64,000 nt of DNA from Nocardia vinacea (GCF_035920345.1 NZ_CP109149.1:7068001-7132000); one strand, 5' to 3'. Positions 14,321 through 24,423 are shown, counted from the stretch's first letter. Numbers and translations: made by a program. The notes: generated from the sequence alone by a model not told the origin.

Positions 14321-14930
14321 CCGGCACGGTCCAGCGGCCAGTAAGGCCTGACAGATGGCACCGTCCGAGACCCGACGCCCGTAAATCAACCGCCGTTTCC
14401 ACATCCGGTGCACCACGCGCACGATGTGCTGCCCACTGTTGGGCGCAGTCACTCCGCGCCCCCGCGGGAACTGCCGCCGCCAACTAACCGGCACCGTCCA
14501 GCGGCCGATTCGTACGGCCCGACAGATGGCGCCATCCGAGACCCGACGCCCGTGGATCAGCCGCCGTTCCACATCCGGTGCACCTCGGCATTGTTCGCCG
14601 CGCACGATGTGCTGCCCACTGCTGGCGGAATTCGCTCCGCGCTCCGCGGGAACTGCCGCCGCCAACTAACCGGCACCGTCCAGCGGCCGATTCGTACGGC
14701 CCGACAGATGGCGCCGTCCGAGGCGCGAGACCCTTTGATCGGCCGCAGTTGCCGCATCTGGTTCACCCGGCATTGTTCGACGCACGGTGTGGCGCCCCGC
14801 TGCTGGCAGAAGTCACGCTGCGGCCCGGCCCGAGGAACTGCTGCCCGCCAACTGACCGGCGGCGGCATGATGTGGGTGGCACGGCGGTCATACCTGGTGC
14901 ATCGCGGCATTATTCGGCGTGTGCGGGTGA
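14296..14930. repeat. Array of about 3.5 diverged direct repeats of 167-186 bp
   Basis: The anchor CCGGCACSGTCCAGCGGCC occurs at 14321, 14488 and 14670, and its start recurs at 14856, giving periods of 167, 182 and 186 bases. Each unit is preceded by a version of GCGGGAACTGCCGCC and followed by GACAGATGGCGCC, a GGTGCACC palindrome (14407-14414 and 14577-14584) and a GATGTGCTGCCCACTG block; the last two are degenerate in the final unit. The first copy overlaps the last 25 bases and the stop codon of the DUF4407 gene, so the array seems to have grown by tandem duplication of that gene end. Periods are not all multiples of three and no frame is kept, so it is not coding. Confidence 0.85.
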
Positions 14931-14995
14931 GGTACCGGACATCACTCGGAGGCGATGCGGGTGGCGCTGGCTGCCGTTGGCACCACAGTGGCGCA

Positions 14996-15001
14996 TAGTC
15001 T
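14996..15001 (+). promoter_or_regulatory. -10 hexamer of a probable leaderless cyclase transcript
   Basis: TAGTCT lies 7 bases before the ATG at 15009, the same spacing as at 1465, 17504 and 28963. There is no ribosome site before that ATG, which supports leaderless initiation. Confidence 0.45.
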
Positions 15002-15008
15002 GCAACGC

Positions 15009-16580
15009 ATGCCCGACAGTGATGTGCCGACCGTGCCGGATGCGGGGGCCGCCCCGTGGGGGTCGCGGCTGCTCGGGTCGGCGGCGGAGTCGGCGGGGAA
15101 GCGGCGGATTCGGGTTCAGTTGCTGTTGACGGTGCCGTTGTTGATTGCGAATGTCACCGGGATTACCGTCTCGATCGCCTTGATCGGCTTCGTATTGCCC
15201 GGGCCGACGGTGTTCACCAGGCGACTGGTACTGCTCAATTTCGTTGCAACACCGATGTACGGGGTGCTGGCGCTGCTGATCGGGATGTGGTGGGGCACGA
15301 CGCGCGGGCTGCGTGCGTTGCGCTGGGCCATCGAGCCGGATCAGGTGCCGAACGAGGCGGAACAGATCGCGGCCACGCGGGTGCCGATGCTGCTCGTACG
15401 GTGCCAGGCGGTGCTCTGGCTGGGCGGGATGGCGATGCTTACCACGCTGTACGGACTGTCGGATCCGGCGCTGATTCCGAAAATCGTCTTCGGCATCGGG
15501 ATCAGCGCAATCGTGGTGTCCGCCAATAGTTATCTGATCATCGAGTTCGCGCTGCGACCCTCGACCGCCCGGGTACTCGAGGCGGCGGCCTCACGACAGC
15601 GGCGCGGGATCGGTGTCTTCGGCCGGTCGATTCTTGCCTGGACGCTCGGCTCCGCGGTGCCGGTCGCAGGCTCCATGGTGCTCGCCATCATGGCGCTGAC
15701 CATGGACAACATCAGCACGGCGCGACTGGCGGTGTGCATGCTGGCGCTCGGCGGGGCCGGGCTCTGCTTCGGTCTATTGCTGATGGCGCAGACGCTTTCG
15801 GCGACGGTCGCACCCATTCGAGGTGTGCGGCGCGCGCTGCGTCAGGTGGAGGACGGCGATCTCGATGTCGCGGTCACGGTGTACGACGGCACCGAATTGG
15901 GTGAGCTGCAAAGCGGATTCAATCGCATGGTGGCGGGACTGCGTGAGCGCGAACAGATCAGGGACCTGTTCGGCAGACATGTCGGCCACGAGGTGGCGGA
16001 GGCGGCGCTCGAGCGCGAGCCGAATCTCGGCGGTGTGGAGCGCGAGGCGGCGGTGCTGTTCATCGACATCATCGGCTCGACGACCATGACCGCCACCCGT
16101 CCCGCCACCGAAATCGTCGCCATCCTGAACAGTTTCTTCGAAATCGTGGTCGACGAGGTCGAACGGTGCGGCGGCCTGCTCAACAAGTTCGAGGGCGACG
16201 CCGCACTCGCCGTCTTCGGCACACCGGCACCGCTCGACGACGCGGCGGGCACGGCGCTGACTTGTGCCCGCGCCATCCGAAACCGCTTGACCGCCAAGGC
16301 CTCCGACTTCACCGCCGCCATCGGCGTCGCCGCGGGCCGGGTTGTCGCGGGCAATGTCGGCGCCCACCAACGCTACGAATTCACCGTCATCGGAGATGCG
16401 GTCAACGAGGCGGCCCGCCTCTGCGAACTCGCCAAAACCGACCCCGGTCGTCTGCTCACCTCGGCGTCCACCATCGCCGCCGCCGATCCGTCCGAGGCAA
16501 TGCACTGGCAGCTCGGCGAGTCCGTTACGCTCCGCGGCCGAGTCACCCCGACCGGATTGGGACGGCCGCAACCGGATTAG
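15009..16580 (+). CDS. Six-TM, HAMP-containing class III adenylate cyclase
   Basis: The 523-residue protein has an N-terminal region with six predicted TM helices, a HAMP linker (about residues 258-310, APIRGVRRALRQVEDGDLDV) and a C-terminal class III cyclase domain. Both metal-binding aspartates are visible, in VLFIDIIGSTTMT and in LNKFEGDAALAVFG. The adenine-specifying Lys (NKFEGD) and Asp (TVIGDAVNEAARL) are present, as are the transition-state Asn and Arg (VNEAARL). It should therefore make cAMP from ATP. Architecture matches the mycobacterial Rv1318c-Rv1320c group. An earlier in-frame ATG at 14955 has a GGAGG site but only 2 bases away; 15009 fits a leaderless start better. Confidence 0.9.
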   Translation: MPDSDVPTVPDAGAAPWGSRLLGSAAESAGKRRIRVQLLLTVPLLIANVTGITVSIALIGFVLPGPTVFTRRLVLLNFVATPMYGVLALLIGMWWGTTRGLRALRWAIEPDQVPNEAEQIAATRVPMLLVRCQAVLWLGGMAMLTTLYGLSDPALIPKIVFGIGISAIVVSANSYLIIEFALRPSTARVLEAAASRQRRGIGVFGRSILAWTLGSAVPVAGSMVLAIMALTMDNISTARLAVCMLALGGAGLCFGLLLMAQTLSATVAPIRGVRRALRQVEDGDLDVAVTVYDGTELGELQSGFNRMVAGLREREQIRDLFGRHVGHEVAEAALEREPNLGGVEREAAVLFIDIIGSTTMTATRPATEIVAILNSFFEIVVDEVERCGGLLNKFEGDAALAVFGTPAPLDDAAGTALTCARAIRNRLTAKASDFTAAIGVAAGRVVAGNVGAHQRYEFTVIGDAVNEAARLCELAKTDPGRLLTSASTIAAADPSEAMHWQLGESVTLRGRVTPTGLGRPQPD

Positions 16581-16753
16581 CCGGTCAGCACTACATACCC
16601 GTATCCGCACCAATTACCCGGTACCGGGCATGAGCACGGAACCGTACAAATGTTCGGAACTGGACAGCCATCCCGGCGTACCGCCGAAGCATCAGGTCAG
16701 AACGGTAATTCCGAGACAACGCGGCGCGACCGCACGCCTCGTAAGCACCGATC

Positions 16754-17220
16754 TCATCCAGACCGGTTGGCTTTCCATATGACTTCGCCCCCCGCTCCGG
16801 ATACGGAACAGGGGCGAAATCCGCACCGAGATATGCCGTTACGCACGAGCGGTCGCAGCCGGAAGGCGACCACGGCGGCGATCAAAAGCACCACAGCGGT
16901 ACCGATGGCGGCCATATGAACGCCCGAGACGAACGCCTCGTGCACCGAGGTCAGAAATCCATCGGCCGCCGACTGCGGCAGCTGACGAGCGAATTCGGTG
17001 GCACCGCCGAGAGATTCCGAGGCCGCACCGGTCTGCGCGCTCGGCACCTGGGACAGGTCGAGCCCACGAACGAGTACACGTCGATGATCCACAGCAGCTG
17101 CGGCGTGGTCGGCGCCAGTTCCGCGCTGATCGCAGGCACTGCGAGGTCGAGCACGGTCGCGTCGACGGCGAGCAGCAGCAGGGCCAAGCCCGTCACCACC
17201 AGTCCGGCCATGCGCACCAT
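16754..17220 (-). pseudogene. Internally deleted DHA2-type MFS transporter remnant
   Basis: Two pieces of one DHA2 exporter are visible on the minus strand. Bases 17220-17065 encode its N-terminal 52 residues, including TM1 with LAVDATVLDLAVPAISAEL and LLWIIDVYSFV. Bases 17068-16754 encode, in another frame, the C-terminal end with ESLGGATEFARQLP and the last helix AAIGTAVVLLIAAVVAF. Family members have about 480-500 residues, so roughly 330 residues were lost and the junction near 17066 is out of frame. It cannot make a working transporter. Confidence 0.8.
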
Positions 17221-17239
17221 CGACGCCAACTCCGGCCCG

Positions 17240-17440
17240 GAAACCGACGAGGTGCAGCAGGCGCTGTCGGACATGATGGACAGCTGGTCGGACGGTCTGG
17301 ACAAGGACATCGACGATCCGGTGCGGGCCGACATCATCCGTTTGGTCGGCGACGGCGTCTATCTGCGCGCGCTGCTCGGCCTCCCACCGGTCGACTCGAC
17401 GCGATACCGGAAGGTCGTGGAACGACTGCTCGAGCGCTGA
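17240..17440 (+). pseudogene. C-terminal fragment of a TetR-family regulator
   Basis: The last 66 codons, from ETDEVQQALSDMMDSW to the stop at 17440, look like the ligand-binding C-terminal end of a TetR regulator (DDPVRADIIRLVGDGVYLRA). No helix-turn-helix precedes it; the DNA upstream belongs to the opposing transporter remnant. TetR genes commonly sit divergent to DHA2 exporters, so both genes of one pair seem to have decayed together. The exact left boundary of homology is uncertain. Confidence 0.65.
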
Positions 17441-17490
17441 GCAGACGCACCATCCGTATGTTGCGCCCCGCCTGGCGGGTCGCCGACGGC

Positions 17491-17496
17491 TAGACT
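17491..17496 (+). promoter_or_regulatory. -10 hexamer for the 17504-21686 operon
   Basis: TAGACT lies exactly 7 bases before the GTG at 17504 and no Shine-Dalgarno sequence is present, so transcription probably starts at the GTG. It would drive the five-gene-style cluster that follows. Confidence 0.5.
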
Positions 17497-17503
17497 CGGC
17501 CGC

Positions 17504-18376
17504 GTGTTACCAGCCGCCGAGCCGGCCGGTGCCGTCGGGGCGGGGAACGATCCGGTGCCAACCTCCCCTGGAACGACGGTGCCGATCCGCCCACTGAGCT
17601 TTCGCGAACTGCTCGACGAGCCGTTCGCGCTGATCCAGGCGAATGTCGTCGTGCTGGCGGGCACGACCGCGATCGGACTCGTCCTCGCCGAACTGCTCGT
17701 CGTCGCGACTACCGGCGGGATCTCCTATCTGACGGAAGGCTCCGACGCGAGCACCGCGTGGGCGGCGATCCTGTCGACGGCGGCCGCCGCCTGGCTGCTG
17801 CGGTTCCTGCTGCGCGGGATGACGGTCGCGCTCGGACTCGCGACCGTCGCCGGATCGCCGATCGGCTGGCGCACGTCGCTGGGCCGGGTGGGTGCGGTCG
17901 CCGGTCCGCTGTTGGCCTTCCACGTGCTGTTCACCCTGGTCGGCATCGGCGTGCTGATCGTCGGCAGCCTGCTGATCATCACCTATCCGTTCGCGCTGAT
18001 CTGGCTGGGCTATCTGCGGGCCGGACGGTTCGTCGCGGTGCCGGTGATCTTCGTCGAACGGACCACACACGCCGGTGCGGTCGCGCGCTCGAAACTGCTC
18101 GTCCAGGGCGCGCAGTCGTCGATAACCGGATTGTGGTTCGCCTGCCGTGCACTGGTCGTCCTCGTCGCCGTGCCGCTGCTCGGCATCCCGTGGTACCTCT
18201 CGGATTTCACCGGCACTCATCGCTGGCAGGTCATCGTCCTGCTGTCGACGTCGGCACTGTTGATCATCGCCTTCGGTGAAGTGGTCGAGTCGGCGACGCG
18301 GGTGGTCTCGTATGTGGATCGCCGATGCCGACGCGAAGGGCTCGATATCCGGGTCCCCGGAACGGATAAACGATGA
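17504..18376 (+). CDS. Multi-pass membrane protein at the head of the MoxR cluster
   Basis: The 290-residue protein has a hydrophilic N-terminus with IRPLSFRELLDEPFALIQAN, typical of actinobacterial glycerophosphoryl-diester-phosphodiesterase-like membrane-domain proteins. About six TM helices follow up to residue 270. No catalytic motif is seen. It overlaps the next gene by 4 bases (ATGA at 18373-18376) and so is translationally coupled to the DUF4129 protein, MoxR and DUF58. In mycobacteria a similar membrane protein precedes moxR2; a role in assembling or processing cell-surface components is inferred from context only. Confidence 0.75.
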   Translation: MLPAAEPAGAVGAGNDPVPTSPGTTVPIRPLSFRELLDEPFALIQANVVVLAGTTAIGLVLAELLVVATTGGISYLTEGSDASTAWAAILSTAAAAWLLRFLLRGMTVALGLATVAGSPIGWRTSLGRVGAVAGPLLAFHVLFTLVGIGVLIVGSLLIITYPFALIWLGYLRAGRFVAVPVIFVERTTHAGAVARSKLLVQGAQSSITGLWFACRALVVLVAVPLLGIPWYLSDFTGTHRWQVIVLLSTSALLIIAFGEVVESATRVVSYVDRRCRREGLDIRVPGTDKR

Positions 18377-19403
18377 CAGAACCCACGGCACCGCCGCCAC
18401 CACCACGACTCGGACCCGCGGACGCGCACCGCGACGCCGCCGAAAACGCCGCACTGCACCGGGATTTCGACACCGCGCTACGCGAGCGGTTCCGCGCGGT
18501 ACTCCGCGGCCTGGAGCAGCGCGGCATGCTGGAGGTCCGCCGCTCGCGGACCGCGCGGGAAACCGCCGACGACGCGACGACCGCGCTGCCACTCGAGGAT
18601 GCGAGCGAATTACATCCGGCCGCACACAGTTTCGACGAGGTCGTGTACGGCGGCCGCCGCGCCACCGAGGACGAATACCGCCGCCTCGAATATGCCGACC
18701 GCTACTCGCGCAGTGCCCCACCGCCCGCACCGGAACCGGTCGAAGCGACGATCACCGAGAAGACCAAGACCCGCAGACAACTTCCGCCGCTACCGGACCT
18801 GCTGCGCAATCCGAAATTCTGGGCCGCGCTGCTCGCCGCCATCGCACTGGTCGTGCTGCTGTACGCGGTGTTGAATTCGTGTGCGGCGCCCGCGCCGCAT
18901 AAGCCGACACCGCCGGATATTCCGCCGCCCAAACCGCCCGAGCACCATCCGGATGACAACCGCGACGACTCCGGCTTCGGTGCGGGCCAGGATTCCATCT
19001 TCGGCAGGCTGCCCGCACCGGTCGCCTTCGGCGGCCTGCAATTCCTCATCGCCGCGGCGGTGCTGGTGTGGTGGCGGGCTGCTCGTCGCGGTGCGCTGGT
19101 CGGCGAACCGCGACCCGTGGAAGTGGCAGCGAACGAACTGCTCGGTGGCCAGGCGGCGCTCTATCGCCGGTCGAAGGACCACGAACATGTCGCGGCCCGG
19201 CTGCGCGCCGCCACCCTGCGCCGCATCCGCCCGATGCTCGGCGTCGGCACCGATGTCACGCCGGACCGGCTGGTTGCGACCGTCGCCGCGCGTACCCGGG
19301 CCGATCCGGCCGTGGTCGGCGCCGCGCTGTACGGGCCGGTGCCCGATGCGAGCACCCTGCAACTCGTTGCCACACAACTCGAATGGATAGAGGCGGAGGT
19401 CGG

Positions 19404-19407
<4 letters not shown>
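18373..19407 (+). CDS. DUF4129-type membrane protein with a DUF4350-like C-terminus
   Basis: The 344-residue protein begins with a cytosolic region (residues about 18-115) bearing the DUF4129 pattern FDTALRERFRAVLRGLEQRG and SFDEVVYGGRRATEDEYRRL. A TM helix (about 150-172) is followed by a Pro-rich linker, a second TM near 215-235, and a C-terminal helical domain (AALYRRSKDHEHVAARLRAA) like the end of DUF4350 proteins. In many actinobacteria the two modules are separate genes next to moxR; here they appear joined with much of DUF4350 missing. The function is unknown but the link to MoxR/DUF58 is very conserved. ATGA overlaps occur on both sides. Confidence 0.75.
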
Positions 19408-20387
<980 letters not shown>

Positions 20388-20390
20388 CTC

Positions 20391-21686
20391 GTGGTCGTTA
20401 CCGGTCGGCTCGCCCTGACGGCGGCGGTACTCGCGCTGTTCGTCTGCTTCGTCATGCCGTCGTGGCTCGGTGTCGTCCTCATGACGAGTGTGCTTGCCGC
20501 CCTTGTACTTTTCGATCTCGGCACGGTAGCGCGAGCGCGCGACCTCACGCTGACCAGGGAATCGTTGACCGTGATCCGGCTCGGCCGCAGCGCCGAGGCG
20601 GAACTCGGCGTGGTGAACAACGGAACCAGGACCGTCCGCGGGCAGCTGTGGGACGACTGGCCCGGCAGCGCTTGCGCCGAAACCCGCACGCACCGACTGG
20701 ATCTGCCGCCCAACACCCGCATGCGAGTACAAACCACATTGACACCGACCTACCGCGGTGATCGGATCGCCGGTCCGGTGACGGTGCGTTTGTTCGGCCT
20801 GCTCGGTATGGCCGGATGGCAGAGTCGCCACACCGTGCCCGCGCGGGTCCGTGCGCTGCCGGAATTCCGCAGTGAACGGCTGCTGCGCTCGAAAGTCAAA
20901 CGGCTGCAGCATCTCGAGGGCCGCAATGTCGCGAATATGCGCGGTCAGGGCACCGAATTCGATTCCTTCCGCGAGTATGTCGCGGGTGACGATGTGCGGG
21001 CCATCGATTGGCGTGCCACCGCTCGCGCCACCGATGTGCTGGTGCGCACTTGGCGTCCGGAACGCAACCGGCACATGCTGATGGTGCTCGACACCGGCCG
21101 CATCAGCGCGGGCCGCGTCGGCACAGGCACCCGGCTGGACTCGAGCATCGAGGCCGCCCTCTTGCTCGGCGGATTGGCCGCGGCCGCAGGCGATTCGGTG
21201 GATCTGCTCGCCTACGACCGGCAGGTCCGCACCGAGGTCCGCGGTGTGGGCGGCCGCCGCCTGCAACTGAAACTCATGCACGCCATGGCGGGCGTCACCC
21301 CCGCACTGGTCGATACCGACAGCGCGGGCCTGGTCCGCGCCGCCATCCAACGCGCCCGCCGGCGCAGCCTGGTGGTCTGGTTCACCAGTCTGGACGGGGC
21401 GGCCGTCGAAGAGAACCTGCTACCGGTTCTGCCTACCCTCGCCCAACGCCACCGCGTCCTGATCGTCTCGGTCACCGATCCCGACGTCGCGGCGGCAGCT
21501 ACCAAACGCGACACCCTTGCCGACCTCTACCCCGCTGCCGCCGCCGAATCCCTCATCGCCGAACGCGCCCTGGTCCAGGAATCCCTGCGCCGCATGGGCA
21601 TCGACGTCGTCGCGGCCGCACCGGAGCGCCTCCCCGAAGCGTTGGCCGACGAATACCTGGAGCTCAAACAGTCCGGCACTATGTGA
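20391..21686 (+). CDS. DUF58 (vWA-like) membrane-anchored protein
   Basis: The 431-residue protein has two N-terminal TM segments (about residues 5-45), an immunoglobulin-like middle region, and the DUF58 signature GTEFDSFREYVAGDDVRAIDW around residues 186-206. A vWA-like fold with MLMVLDTGRISAGR and SVDLLAYDR follows. DUF58 proteins pair with MoxR ATPases, as here. The GTG start lies 3 bases beyond the moxR stop. The C-terminus (PERLPEALADEYLELK) is of normal length. Confidence 0.88.
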   Translation: MVVTGRLALTAAVLALFVCFVMPSWLGVVLMTSVLAALVLFDLGTVARARDLTLTRESLTVIRLGRSAEAELGVVNNGTRTVRGQLWDDWPGSACAETRTHRLDLPPNTRMRVQTTLTPTYRGDRIAGPVTVRLFGLLGMAGWQSRHTVPARVRALPEFRSERLLRSKVKRLQHLEGRNVANMRGQGTEFDSFREYVAGDDVRAIDWRATARATDVLVRTWRPERNRHMLMVLDTGRISAGRVGTGTRLDSSIEAALLLGGLAAAAGDSVDLLAYDRQVRTEVRGVGGRRLQLKLMHAMAGVTPALVDTDSAGLVRAAIQRARRRSLVVWFTSLDGAAVEENLLPVLPTLAQRHRVLIVSVTDPDVAAAATKRDTLADLYPAAAAESLIAERALVQESLRRMGIDVVAAAPERLPEALADEYLELKQSGTM

Positions 21687-21861
21687 CTCCGAGATCGCTC
21701 GGCGGCGGGCCCGATGCCGCCTTGGCATCGATGTCGATCCGGGGCCACGGCATCATCCGGATCCGGATCGCGATCTCCCGCTCCGGGGCGGATAAGACCT
21801 TGGCGAGCAGCACAATCGCCACGGCCGAATGACCATGTTGCCGAGGAAGATTCGATGAGAC

Positions 21862-22668
21862 TCAGCTCGCCCGGGCGATCGGCATCGGACGCGGCCCCGC
21901 CATCACCATCGGGGTGATGATCGGGGCGAGGGTGCGGCGTTGGCGTTCCGCGATGACCGCACCGAGGATCTGCACGGGTGGGTAGCCCGCCGGGACCGGG
22001 ATCCGCAGGCGGTCACATACTGCGAGGAGCAGGGTGTGGCCGAGGTTCGCCCGGGCGGCGGGGCTGAGGGTGTTGATGCGGGACAGGTACTGGCGTACCG
22101 CGAGCGCGAGATCCTCGGTGATGCCGGACAGGTCCAACTGTCCGGACCAGGCGACGAGCCAAGGCGGCGCGACGGCCAGGAGCGGGAAGGGCACGCGGCG
22201 CTGGCTGTGCACGACAACGGTGCCGGCGAGAACATCGCCGACCCGGCGCGCATTCGGCGAGCACATCGAGGTGATCACCCCGACCGCACCGAATGCGCCC
22301 AACATCCAGAAGTCGACGATCACACCCGCCAGACCGCGGGTCAGTGCGTGGCGGAAGTCGATCGGCCCGCCGTCGCCGCGCACCACCCGGAGCCCGAGCG
22401 CGAGCTTGCCGACGGTTCGGCCGCGCATGAGGGTTTCGCAGACCACCGGATAGCCGACCAGCGTCCCGACGATCGTGGTGATCGCCGCCGCGCTGTACCA
22501 CGCGGAGTCGGCGCCGAAGTAGAGCAGCGCCACGCTGAGGCCGAGCATCAGCATGCTGCCCAGCATGAATTGCACCAGCACGTCCAAGAGGAACGCGGTG
22601 GCCCTGGTCGGGATCCGGGCGATCGGCAGCTCGAGTGCGACCGCTTCGCCGGTGGTGAATTCAGCCAT
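21862..22668 (-). CDS. RDD-family membrane protein
   Basis: The 268-residue protein carries the RDD-domain features: the Arg of LPIARIPTRATAFLLDVLVQF near residue 20, a second TM hairpin, and the segment GRTVGKLALGLRVVRGDGGP. Three to four TM helices occupy the first 150 residues; the rest is cytosolic. The function is unknown; RDD proteins are linked to transport or envelope processes. It is divergent from a SpoIIM-family gene, with only 41 bases between starts, so both are probably under one control region. Confidence 0.85.
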   Translation of the reverse strand: MAEFTTGEAVALELPIARIPTRATAFLLDVLVQFMLGSMLMLGLSVALLYFGADSAWYSAAAITTIVGTLVGYPVVCETLMRGRTVGKLALGLRVVRGDGGPIDFRHALTRGLAGVIVDFWMLGAFGAVGVITSMCSPNARRVGDVLAGTVVVHSQRRVPFPLLAVAPPWLVAWSGQLDLSGITEDLALAVRQYLSRINTLSPAARANLGHTLLLAVCDRLRIPVPAGYPPVQILGAVIAERQRRTLAPIITPMVMAGPRPMPIARAS

Positions 22669-22709
22669 GTCGATAGCATTCTTCCGACCGGCGGTATGGG
22701 AGGCAACCA

Positions 22710-23750
22710 ATGGACGTAGATGCGTACAGCTACGCACAGCGGGGGGCATGGGATCGACTGGCCTATCTGGTCGGTCGGCGCAAGCTGAGCGGCGCGGAAG
22801 CCGACGAACTGGTCGCGCTGTACCGGCGCACCTCACAGCAGCTGGCCCGGCTGCAATCGCACAGTCCGGATCCGGAACTCATCGCCGGACTCAGCGCACT
22901 GCTGACCAAGGCGCGCGGCCGGGTGCTCGGCACCAAGGGCGACGCGTGGAGCCAGGTCGGCCGGTTCTTCACGCACCGCTTCCCCGCGACGCTGTATCGG
23001 GCGTGGCCGTGGTGGGTCGCGGTGGCGGCGGTCTTCGTCATCGTCTCCACCGGTTTGGCCGTCTGGATCGCCGGTTCCGGTTCGGCGCGCGATCTGTTCG
23101 GCATCTCCGATCACAACGACTGGCTTACCGCACCCGGCGGCGAATTCGAGACCTACTACTCCGAACATCCGCACGACGCGTTCGCCGCGCAGGTGTGGAC
23201 CAATAACGCCTGGGTGACCGCGATGGTGCTGTTCACCGGGGTGCTGATCCTGCCCGCGGTGTACCTGCTGTTCGGAAACGCGCTCAATACGGCGGTGACC
23301 GGCGGGTTGATGGCCGATGCCGGTCGGCTCGATTCGTTCTTCGGATTCATCCTGCCGCACGGCACACTCGAGTTGACCGCGGTCTTCGTGGCCGGCGGGG
23401 TTGGCCTGAAGCTGGGCTGGACGCTGATCGATCCGGGACGGTCGAGTCGGCTGGAGGCGGTCGCGCGCCAGGGCCGGGCCACCGCGACGGTCGCGCTCGG
23501 TCTGGTTGCGGTGCTGCTGGTCTGCGGGCTGCTGGAGGGTTTCGTGACACCGAGTTCGATGCCTGTGCCGGTGAAGGTCGGCATCGGATTCATCGCGGAG
23601 GCACTGTTTCTCGGCTACGTCTTCGTCGTGGGTCGCCGGGCCGCACTCGAACAGGACGCCCGAGCCACGGCGGCACTGGGATTCGGTGGCGCTGAAGAGG
23701 ATTCCGCGAAGCGCTGGCAGACAACGCCGAGCACACGGTTGGTGAAATAG
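22710..23750 (+). CDS. SpoIIM-family (stage II sporulation protein M, DUF95) membrane protein
   Basis: The 346-residue protein has a helical cytosolic head (residues 1-100) with DELVALYRRTSQQLARLQS, then five or more TM helices. The conserved SpoIIM segments TNNAWVTAMVLFTGVLILPA and GFILPHGTLELTAVFVAGG are present. The ribosome site GGGAGG lies 6 bases before the ATG. In non-sporulating actinobacteria this family accompanies MoxR/DUF58/RDD genes; its role is unknown. A strong hairpin terminator follows. Confidence 0.88.
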   Translation: MDVDAYSYAQRGAWDRLAYLVGRRKLSGAEADELVALYRRTSQQLARLQSHSPDPELIAGLSALLTKARGRVLGTKGDAWSQVGRFFTHRFPATLYRAWPWWVAVAAVFVIVSTGLAVWIAGSGSARDLFGISDHNDWLTAPGGEFETYYSEHPHDAFAAQVWTNNAWVTAMVLFTGVLILPAVYLLFGNALNTAVTGGLMADAGRLDSFFGFILPHGTLELTAVFVAGGVGLKLGWTLIDPGRSSRLEAVARQGRATATVALGLVAVLLVCGLLEGFVTPSSMPVPVKVGIGFIAEALFLGYVFVVGRRAALEQDARATAALGFGGAEEDSAKRWQTTPSTRLVK

Positions 23751-23812
23751 GTCCGGGCAATCGGTAGCAACGCTACGTAACGAACGAGTTTCGAAGTCCC
23801 CCAGTTGAGTTC

Positions 23813-23850
23813 CGCTGGCCGCAGCGAGTCCAGCTCAGCTGCGGCCAGCG
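23813..23850 (+). terminator. Hairpin terminator after the SpoIIM-family gene
   Basis: A perfect 13-bp stem (CGCTGGCCGCAGC at 23813-23825 with its complement at 23838-23850) has a 12-base loop. It has only a weak T-rich tail, as is common in high-GC actinobacteria. Confidence 0.7.
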
Positions 23851-24423
23851 TTACCGTCAACTCTACACAATCGTTATCCCGACGCAACCCTCCCCGCCGA
23901 GGTCAAGCGTATAAAGCAGCGCCCCAGCAAACCCAGGTGGGCACCTCGTTTTTCGGTAGTCGAGCAAACTTTCGGCAGCCATTCGGGCAGTCGGCACGAG
24001 ACCTCTGAACCGATCTTCGGCACGTGATCCCAGATCACGATCCAGAAACCACGGGTCGCCGACAAACATTCTTCGAGCGATTAGCTAGATTGTTAACATA
24101 GAGTCCTCAATGGTTACTAAATATCACTCGGACCTGCGCATTTACCGCCCTATAATTGGTGTTGCTGACAGTTGGATGCGGTAAAAGAAACTTCAGGTTG
24201 GTTTACTACGTTATAAACGTGATCTACACCTAGTCGTAACCCGCCGAGATGGACTTACATCCGGTCAAGATCATGATTAACCAGTTGCGCAAATGTGGTC
24301 GCTGGAGTACCGAATCGGACCGCGGTCAGCACCACGGCCGCAACCATAACCGGCTCTGTGATCTCTGCCACCTTCCTCGCTCGACCTGGCCGAACCGGGC
24401 GAAAACGACAGTGCGACAACCGA
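23851..24423. other. Gene-free region with an AT-rich island
   Basis: No gene is supported. Bases about 24060-24240 are markedly AT-richer than the rest of the window (TTAACATAG, CTATAATTGG, ACGTTATAAACG and similar). They contain several promoter-like hexamers but no clear downstream gene. The stretch 24255-24370 has a hydrophobic reading on the minus strand that may be a relic. Confidence 0.45.

Noticed and set aside
14296..14930. CRISPR array
   Set aside because: The repeats are adjacent units of about 180 bp without separate short repeats and unique spacers, and no cas genes are nearby.
14408..14998. Open frames within the direct-repeat array
   Set aside because: Unit lengths are not all multiples of three, so the same repeat is read in different frames. 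Composition is Arg/Pro-rich and no start signals are present.
16916..17240. N-terminal part of the plus-strand frame ending at 17440 as a real gene
   Set aside because: Its first 108 codons are antisense to the MFS remnant. Only the last 66 codons look like TetR sequence.
24255..24370. A membrane-protein gene on the minus strand
   Set aside because: A hydrophobic reading (VMVAAVVLTAVRFGTPATTF) exists, but there is no start signal or following domain before the AT-rich region. At most it is a relic.
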